A stretch of 10,838 nucleotides of DNA. Source: CAZKRU01 sp964555235. GTDB lineage: Bacteria; Verrucomicrobiota; Verrucomicrobiia; Methylacidiphilales; CAMAQI01. Shown piece by piece: positions 7,147 to 10,838 of this stretch. The position numbers were made by a program, and so were the translations under genes. The number at the start of each line of letters is the position of its first letter. Position 1 is the stretch's first letter. Location: contig CAZKRU010000104.1 in the NCBI GenBank assembly GCA_964555235.1, positions 1 through 10,838 of the forward strand, given 5' to 3'. The notes beneath the pieces are model-generated. The model made no database searches and was not told the origin of the DNA. It saw nothing but the letters and a program-made list of their open reading frames with translations.

Positions 7147-7179
7147 ATCCTCAAAGCTCAGGCGACGTCTCTTGAGGAT
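7147..7179. other. unassigned hairpin between the dehydrogenase gene and putA
   Basis: ATCCTCAA (7147-7154) and TTGAGGAT (7172-7179) are perfect 8-base inverted arms around a 17-base loop. Neither strand shows a run of T directly after the stem, so it does not meet the rule for an intrinsic terminator. It could be a regulator site or a weak RNA structure. Confidence 0.35.
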
Positions 7180-7207
7180 ATTGTCTATTTTATAAGACGA
7201 ATGACTT

Positions 7208-7233
7208 GAGCGGTAGGTTCATCGATCCCGCTC
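7208..7233 (-). terminator. possible weak hairpin terminator at the dehydrogenase stop
   Basis: GAGCGG (7208-7213) and CCGCTC (7228-7233) form a 6-base perfect stem with a 14-base loop that touches the dehydrogenase stop codon (7233-7235). Downstream on the minus strand the sequence is AAGTCATTCGTCTTAT, without a proper U-run, so termination is only a possibility. Confidence 0.25.
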
Positions 7234-8762
7234 TACCAATCCGTCGGCTGGTAGTCTTTTAAAAACTTTCCCCAAATGTGTTCGCCGGTGTTGAAGCCGG
7301 CGATGATCGGATCAACGATTCGTGCGGCACCATCGATGATATCGAGAGGCGGATGAAAACGGTGCATTTCAACTTTTCGTTCGGCGATTTGAACGGGATC
7401 TTCATCAGTAACCCAGCCGGTGTCGACGCTGTTCATGTGAATGCCGTCCGCCTGATAATCAGCGGCTGAGGTGCGGGTCATCATGTTAAGGGCGGCCTTG
7501 GCCATGTTGGTGTGGGGATGGCGCGTCGTTTTGAATTTTCGATAGAATTGACCTTCCACAGCAGAGACATTGACGATGTGTTTATCACGCTCCGGGGTTC
7601 GAAGCATGAGCGGTTTGAGACGTGCATTGATGAGGAACGGGGCGATGGCGTTGACGAGTTGCACTTCCAACAATTCAACGGAAGGAACTTCGGCCATCAT
7701 CATGCGCCAGGAATTATGTTCACGGAGATCGACCTGTTGCAAATCCTGGTCGAGACGTCCCTGAGGGAAGAGCGCGGTTTGTGCCGCCAGTTCGTCAGGG
7801 AGCAGCGGAACCTGGGAGAGCTCTGCGGCGTGAGTGAGTCCGGTGACTTTTGCGACTTGGGCCGGGGCCAAGGTGGCTTCTCCTTCAGGTAAGAGATGAT
7901 AACCGCGCAGTCCTTCATAAGCTCCCAACAGGCGACGGGTCGGCTCCGGCATTTCCTGAAGCGAAGCGGTCTCGAGTGCCATCATGTGCTGATAGAAATC
8001 CGGTGGACGACGCACGGTCTGACAGGCGTTGTTAATGATGAAGTCGAGGCGTGATCGCGTGGTGAGAAGATGTCGGCAAAAGGATTCAACGCTCGGGGTA
8101 TGGCGTAAATCGAGGCCAAAAATTTCAAGACGGTCATTCCACTCGGCGAAGTCCGGTTCCGCTGCGTAACGCATGGCGGAGTCGCGAGGGAATCGGGTGC
8201 TGACGATCAGGTGAGCGCCCGCACGGAGGAGTTTGATTCCGGCTTGATATCCAATTTTAACACGACCTCCGGTGAGCAGGGCAACGCGTCCCCGCAAATC
8301 AGCGAGCTCCGTTCGCTTGTGAAAATTCACCTCGGCGCAGCTCGGGCAGAGCTGATCGTAAAAATGGTGCAGGGTCGAAAAATCTTTTTTGCAGATATAA
8401 CAATTCTGCGGTTCGACGACCTCGCGAAATTCCGGTTGGTCCTCGATTTCCTTTTGTACAAATTGATTGGGAGGAAAGACATTCGGAGTCGTGAAGACTT
8501 TTTCCTTCCGAAGTTTTCGAATTCCGGTTTCGTTGAGTTTTGACTGATCTCGTGCGATTTTTTTTGCCTTATGAATCCGCACGCGAGCTTTCACGAGACG
8601 TCGGCGTTCGTTGACATCGGGACAGAAGACATCCCCTGCGACTTTGAGCAGGCGGGTTCGTTCTTCCACCGGAAGCGCCGCGAGGAGGGCTCGGTCACGG
8701 ATGACTCTTTCGAGAAGATCGGCGGCCGCTTTTAATTGTTCGCTGAGAGAAGGCTCGTTCAT
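7233..8762 (-). CDS. long SDR-family oxidoreductase with N-terminal zinc-ribbon-like domain
   Basis: From ATG 8762 the protein has 509 residues, about twice a classical short-chain dehydrogenase. Residues 1-115 are helical and Arg/Lys-rich. A cysteine cluster follows: C121-x2-C124, HH at 132-133 and C139-x2-C142, probably binding zinc. The Rossmann part begins with VALLTGGRVKIG (160-171), equivalent to the TGxxxGxG NAD(P) motif. NNAC (244-247) replaces the usual NNAG, and VNVSA (397-401) supplies the expected serine. At the active site, K422 in NMAKAAL is present, but Thr418 stands where the catalytic tyrosine of YxxxK belongs. The end has VDTGWVTDE (446-454), like the PGxVxT segment. I recall related long SDRs with the same cysteine cluster in other bacteria and fungi but know no proven substrate. 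In-frame starts at 8792, 8816 (ATG) and 8834 (GTG) are possible; the last lies inside a repeat. Confidence 0.9.
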   Translation of the reverse strand: MNEPSLSEQLKAAADLLERVIRDRALLAALPVEERTRLLKVAGDVFCPDVNERRRLVKARVRIHKAKKIARDQSKLNETGIRKLRKEKVFTTPNVFPPNQFVQKEIEDQPEFREVVEPQNCYICKKDFSTLHHFYDQLCPSCAEVNFHKRTELADLRGRVALLTGGRVKIGYQAGIKLLRAGAHLIVSTRFPRDSAMRYAAEPDFAEWNDRLEIFGLDLRHTPSVESFCRHLLTTRSRLDFIINNACQTVRRPPDFYQHMMALETASLQEMPEPTRRLLGAYEGLRGYHLLPEGEATLAPAQVAKVTGLTHAAELSQVPLLPDELAAQTALFPQGRLDQDLQQVDLREHNSWRMMMAEVPSVELLEVQLVNAIAPFLINARLKPLMLRTPERDKHIVNVSAVEGQFYRKFKTTRHPHTNMAKAALNMMTRTSAADYQADGIHMNSVDTGWVTDEDPVQIAERKVEMHRFHPPLDIIDGAARIVDPIIAGFNTGEHIWGKFLKDYQPTDW

Positions 8763-8829
8763 GTAGAGAGGGTCAATTAAAGAGAGTTTCATCCAAACGT
8801 CGATCTTGTTTCTCATGCGAAGAAATTGT

Positions 8830-8930
8830 CTCACACGAAGGCACGAAGCTCACAAAGGGGATCTTTTTGTTTCAAGGAATGAAAAGTCGACGATGGCTTG
8901 TAAAGCTTTGTGGCTTCGTGCCTCCTAAAG
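8830..8930. repeat. palindromic element, family B, second full copy
   Basis: GGCACGAAGC-T-CACAAAG (8840-8857) pairs with the reverse complement of CTTTGTGGCTTCGTGCC (8906-8922), 17 of 18 positions with one bulged T. The left side is built of CACGAAGG, CACGAAGC and CACAAAGG units. The loop shares TTTTTGTTTCANGGAATNA and a following GACGNTGG with the copy at 3229-3334, in the same orientation. The outer right end (beyond 8922) no longer matches the left. It begins just upstream of the dehydrogenase start. Confidence 0.85.
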
Positions 8931-8951
8931 AACAAACTTGCTAAGTCGTTG

Positions 8952-9040
8952 TCTCTCGCGAAGTTCGCCAAGCCGCCAAGAAAGCCTTTTTGGATTTAAA
9001 GTTGAACATTCCTTTGCGCCTTGGCGGGCTTAGCGAGAGA
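8952..9040. repeat. palindromic element, family C, copy 2
   Basis: The 29-base arms 8952-8980 and 9012-9040 match as inverted repeats at 24 positions around a 31-base loop. The units are CGCGAAGT, CGCCAAGC and CGCCAAGA on the left. The right arm equals that of copy 1 (2678-2706) base for base, but the loop motif TTTGGATTTAAA (8989-9000) is in the opposite orientation to copy 1. It lies directly after the family-B copy and upstream of aroC. Confidence 0.85.
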
Positions 9041-9125
9041 CAAAATCCTGTTCTCACCACCGATTGCCCCATGAGCACAGGGGCTGGAGCTTTTATCGTT
9101 AGGAACAATCTTATTCCTCTTTCTC

Positions 9126-9152
9126 TTGTCTCCCTTGAAGCTTGCCTATAAC
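9126..9152 (+). promoter_or_regulatory. possible sigma70-type promoter of aroC
   Basis: TTGTCT (9126-9131) and TATAAC (9147-9152) are 15 bases apart, with the -10 close to consensus but the spacer short. Transcription would start near 9159, giving a leader of under 20 bases before the ATG at 9177. Assigned by eye only. Confidence 0.25.
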
Positions 9153-9176
9153 GGCGGGGATGCTAGTGAATTTGAG

Positions 9177-10271
9177 ATGCCGAATACGTTTGGACATCTT
9201 TTTCGAATCACTACGTTTGGGGAATCGCATGGAGGGGGAATTGGAGTCGTGGTGGATGGATGTCCTCCCCGGATTCCGTTGAGCGAATCGGATATTCAGC
9301 CGGATCTGGATCGACGTCGCCCCGGCCAGAGCAAGATTGTGACTCAGCGCAAAGAGGGGGATCAATGTGAAATTCTCTCAGGTGTCTCCGAGGGGAAGAC
9401 GACCGGGACACCAATCTTGATTTTAATTCGAAACCAAGATGCGCGCTCCGGGGATTACAAAGAGATGGAGCAGTTGTTTCGCCCTTCCCATGCGGATTAC
9501 ACTTACGAAGCGAAGTACGGGATTCGGAGTGTTCAAGGAGGAGGTCGCGCTTCGGCTCGCGAAACGATTGGTCGTGTCGCTGCGGCTGCCGTTGCCAAAC
9601 AAGTCTTCAAGGTGCTTCATGCGCCGCTCGAGATTGTGGCGTATTGCGAACAGATTCATCATCGCAAAGCTTCGGTGAATTCGGATCTCGTCCGATTTGA
9701 TGAGGTTGAAAGTAATATCGTTCGTTGGCCAATTCCTGCCGAAGCGGATGAGTTGGTGAAGCTGATTGAGGAGATTCGAAGCCAAGGGGATTCCGTCGGA
9801 GGCGTTGTGGCTTGTTCCGTCCGTGGAATGGCTCCGGGCTGGGGCGAGCCGGTTTTTGATAAACTGGAGGCTGATTTGGCGAAAGCCGTGATGAGTCTTC
9901 CGGCGACGAAGGGATTCGAGATCGGTTCGGGATTTGCAGGAACCGAACTCAAAGGTTCCGAGCACAACGATGCTTTTTACAAGGATGAAGCGGGTCGTAT
10001 CCGGACCCGAACGAATCGGAGTGGAGGCATTCAGGGCGGGATCAGTAACGGTGAAAATCTCTTTCTCCGGGTGGCATTCAAGCCGACCGCAACCATTGCT
10101 CAAACGCAGGAGACGGTTTCCAAAAGCGGAGAGTCTGCTGAAATCCGCGCCCGGGGTCGTCATGATGCGTGTGTCCTTCCTCGTGCTGTGCCGATGGTGG
10201 AAGCGATGGTCTGTTTAGTGCTGATGGATCATTTTCTTCGACAGCGTGCGATACGAGTGGATGAGCGTTAG
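9177..10271 (+). CDS. aroC: chorismate synthase
   Basis: This 364-residue enzyme makes chorismate from 5-enolpyruvylshikimate-3-phosphate, the last step of the shikimate pathway. It needs reduced FMN and acts in the cytoplasm. All three family signatures are present: TFGESHGGGIG (13-23, with H18), GGGRASARETIGRVAAAA (about 121-138) and ARGRHDACVLPRAVPMVEAM near the C-terminus (about 326-345). The length and the ending VLMDHFLRQRA match E. coli AroC closely. ATG 9177 is chosen because MPNTFGHLFRITTFGESHG aligns with family N-termini. The frame extends to a TTG at 9126, but those 17 codons (MSPLKLAYNGG) do not look like AroC. No strong Shine-Dalgarno is seen. The gene starts divergently from the dehydrogenase, and the transporter gene follows after 6 bases. 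Confidence 0.98.
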   Translation: MPNTFGHLFRITTFGESHGGGIGVVVDGCPPRIPLSESDIQPDLDRRRPGQSKIVTQRKEGDQCEILSGVSEGKTTGTPILILIRNQDARSGDYKEMEQLFRPSHADYTYEAKYGIRSVQGGGRASARETIGRVAAAAVAKQVFKVLHAPLEIVAYCEQIHHRKASVNSDLVRFDEVESNIVRWPIPAEADELVKLIEEIRSQGDSVGGVVACSVRGMAPGWGEPVFDKLEADLAKAVMSLPATKGFEIGSGFAGTELKGSEHNDAFYKDEAGRIRTRTNRSGGIQGGISNGENLFLRVAFKPTATIAQTQETVSKSGESAEIRARGRHDACVLPRAVPMVEAMVCLVLMDHFLRQRAIRVDER

Positions 10272-10277
10272 TTGGTC

Positions 10278-10838
10278 ATGAAAATGAAGTGGCAGGTGGG
10301 GCAATGGGGGGCGGCGCTGATCCTCGGTCTGCTCCTTTGTTTCGGAGTTAGTTATTTGCCTGAAGGCGTGATGACCCGTGGGGCATGGGTGGCGGGAGTG
10401 GTCTTGATTTTGTGGTTATTGGAGTTGGTGCCCGTCTATGTTCCGACGCTTCTTTTGTGGGTGGCCATTCCGTGGCTCGTCGAAATTCCCGAAGTCGATT
10501 TACGTCAAGCGTTGGGGTGGTCCGCGGATCCGGTGCTTGCACTTTTCTTTGGAGGCTTTGCCTTGAGTGTGGCAGCTGCAAAAACGGGTTGGGATGCGCG
10601 AATGGTTGGAGTTGCGATCTATTTTTCAGGAGCGAGTCGTCGACGGCTTTTGGTGGGGACCGCTTTGGCGACTGCCTTTTGTTCCATGTGGATTTCCAAT
10701 ATTGCAGGAGCGGCATTGATGTTGGTGGCGCTCCATCCGATTTTGTCGAAGGGAGATGCGAGTGACGCATTCCGTCGGGCTTTATTGATGGCCGTCGCAT
10801 TTGGAGCGAATTTCGGAGGAATGGCGACTCCGATTGGG
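10278..10838 (+). CDS. SLC13/DASS-family anion transporter, N-terminal part
   Basis: The first 187 codons are visible; the gene continues past the right edge. Residues form repeated hydrophobic helices (about 10-28, 36-66, 85-101, 107-116, 124-152). Family patterns are FFGGFALSVAAAKTG (90-104), FCSMWISNIAGAALML (134-149) and LMAVAFGANFGGMATPIG (170-187), the last matching the 'GA-x-GG-ATPIG' stretch of sodium-coupled dicarboxylate, citrate and sulfate carriers. The usual SNT triplet of these carriers is SNI here (140-142), which could affect ion or substrate binding. The likely role is uptake of di- or tricarboxylates or sulfate at the inner membrane; the substrate cannot be read from this half. 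ATG 10278 lies 6 bases after the aroC stop, so it may be co-transcribed with aroC. No clear Shine-Dalgarno is present. Confidence 0.9.
   Translation, partial: MKMKWQVGQWGAALILGLLLCFGVSYLPEGVMTRGAWVAGVVLILWLLELVPVYVPTLLLWVAIPWLVEIPEVDLRQALGWSADPVLALFFGGFALSVAAAKTGWDARMVGVAIYFSGASRRRLLVGTALATAFCSMWISNIAGAALMLVALHPILSKGDASDAFRRALLMAVAFGANFGGMATPIG

Larger units (their letters stand above)
8763..9176. other. divergent intergenic region holding two palindromic elements
   Basis: This 414-base gap separates the minus-strand dehydrogenase from plus-strand aroC. It contains the family-B element at 8830-8930 and the family-C element at 8952-9040, then a leader of about 135 bases before aroC. I see no convincing small gene here. 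Promoters for both genes should lie in it; the only candidate I can name is at 9126-9152. Confidence 0.7.

Noticed and set aside
2620..9040. Repeats considered as a CRISPR array
   Set aside because: Copies are palindromes scattered between different genes, not evenly spaced repeats with unique spacers, and no cas genes are present.
9066..9084. GCCCC ... GGGGC inverted repeat in the aroC leader, considered as a riboswitch or attenuator
   Set aside because: The stem is only 5 bases around a 9-base loop, with no T-run, leader peptide or known riboswitch core nearby.
10348..10800. 150-codon minus-strand frame opposite the transporter
   Set aside because: The plus strand encodes clear SLC13 motifs throughout; the opposite frame is Pro/Ser/Arg-rich antisense.

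Overview
The window looks like chromosome from a Gram-negative-type bacterium of the PVC group (Verrucomicrobiota would be my first guess). This is inferred, not proven. The clues are a TolQ/ExbB homologue with its own signal peptide, moderate GC, many starts without a Shine-Dalgarno sequence, and intergenic palindromes built from CGCNAAGG- and CACNAAGG-type units. There are eight genes and no RNA genes, CRISPR array, transposase or phage genes.

Layout. Positions 1-2518 (minus strand) hold a compact three-gene operon: an ExbB/TolQ-type proton channel subunit (1730-2518), an ExbD/TolR-type partner (1314-1733, overlapping the first by ATGA) and a long coiled-coil protein (1291 down past the window edge). 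The third protein starts with one membrane helix carrying an S-x3-H pattern like that of TonB and TolA, so the trio reads as a TolQ-TolR-TolA-like energised envelope machine. Next on the minus strand come msrB (methionine sulfoxide repair, 2804-3208), a bifunctional PutA (proline to glutamate, 3272-6961) and an unusual long short-chain dehydrogenase with an N-terminal zinc-ribbon-like cluster (7233-8762). On the plus strand, aroC (chorismate synthase, 9177-10271) is followed after 6 bases by an SLC13/DASS-family anion transporter that runs off the right edge.

Intergenic DNA. Nearly every non-coding gap is occupied by imperfect palindromes of three sequence families. Family B (CACNAAGG units) lies at 2748-2800, 3229-3334 and 8830-8930. 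Family C (CGCNAAGG units) lies at 2620-2706 and 8952-9040, with a remnant at 6996-7007. Family D (ACGGAAWT units) lies at 7044-7120. Each full arm is about three 8-9 base units, which is the most interesting structure in the window. One family-B copy sits across the end of putA and supplies its last codons and stop. The 414-base divergent gap 8763-9176 holds one family-B and one family-C element plus the aroC leader. The 285-base gap 2519-2803 holds a family-C element, a short family-B element and a possible promoter. The 271-base gap 6962-7232 holds the family-C remnant, the family-D element and two small hairpins.

How the genes relate. The Tol-like trio is one transcriptional and functional unit. 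msrB, putA and the dehydrogenase share a strand but are separated by palindromes, so co-transcription is uncertain. aroC and the transporter are close enough to be co-transcribed, with no evident metabolic link.
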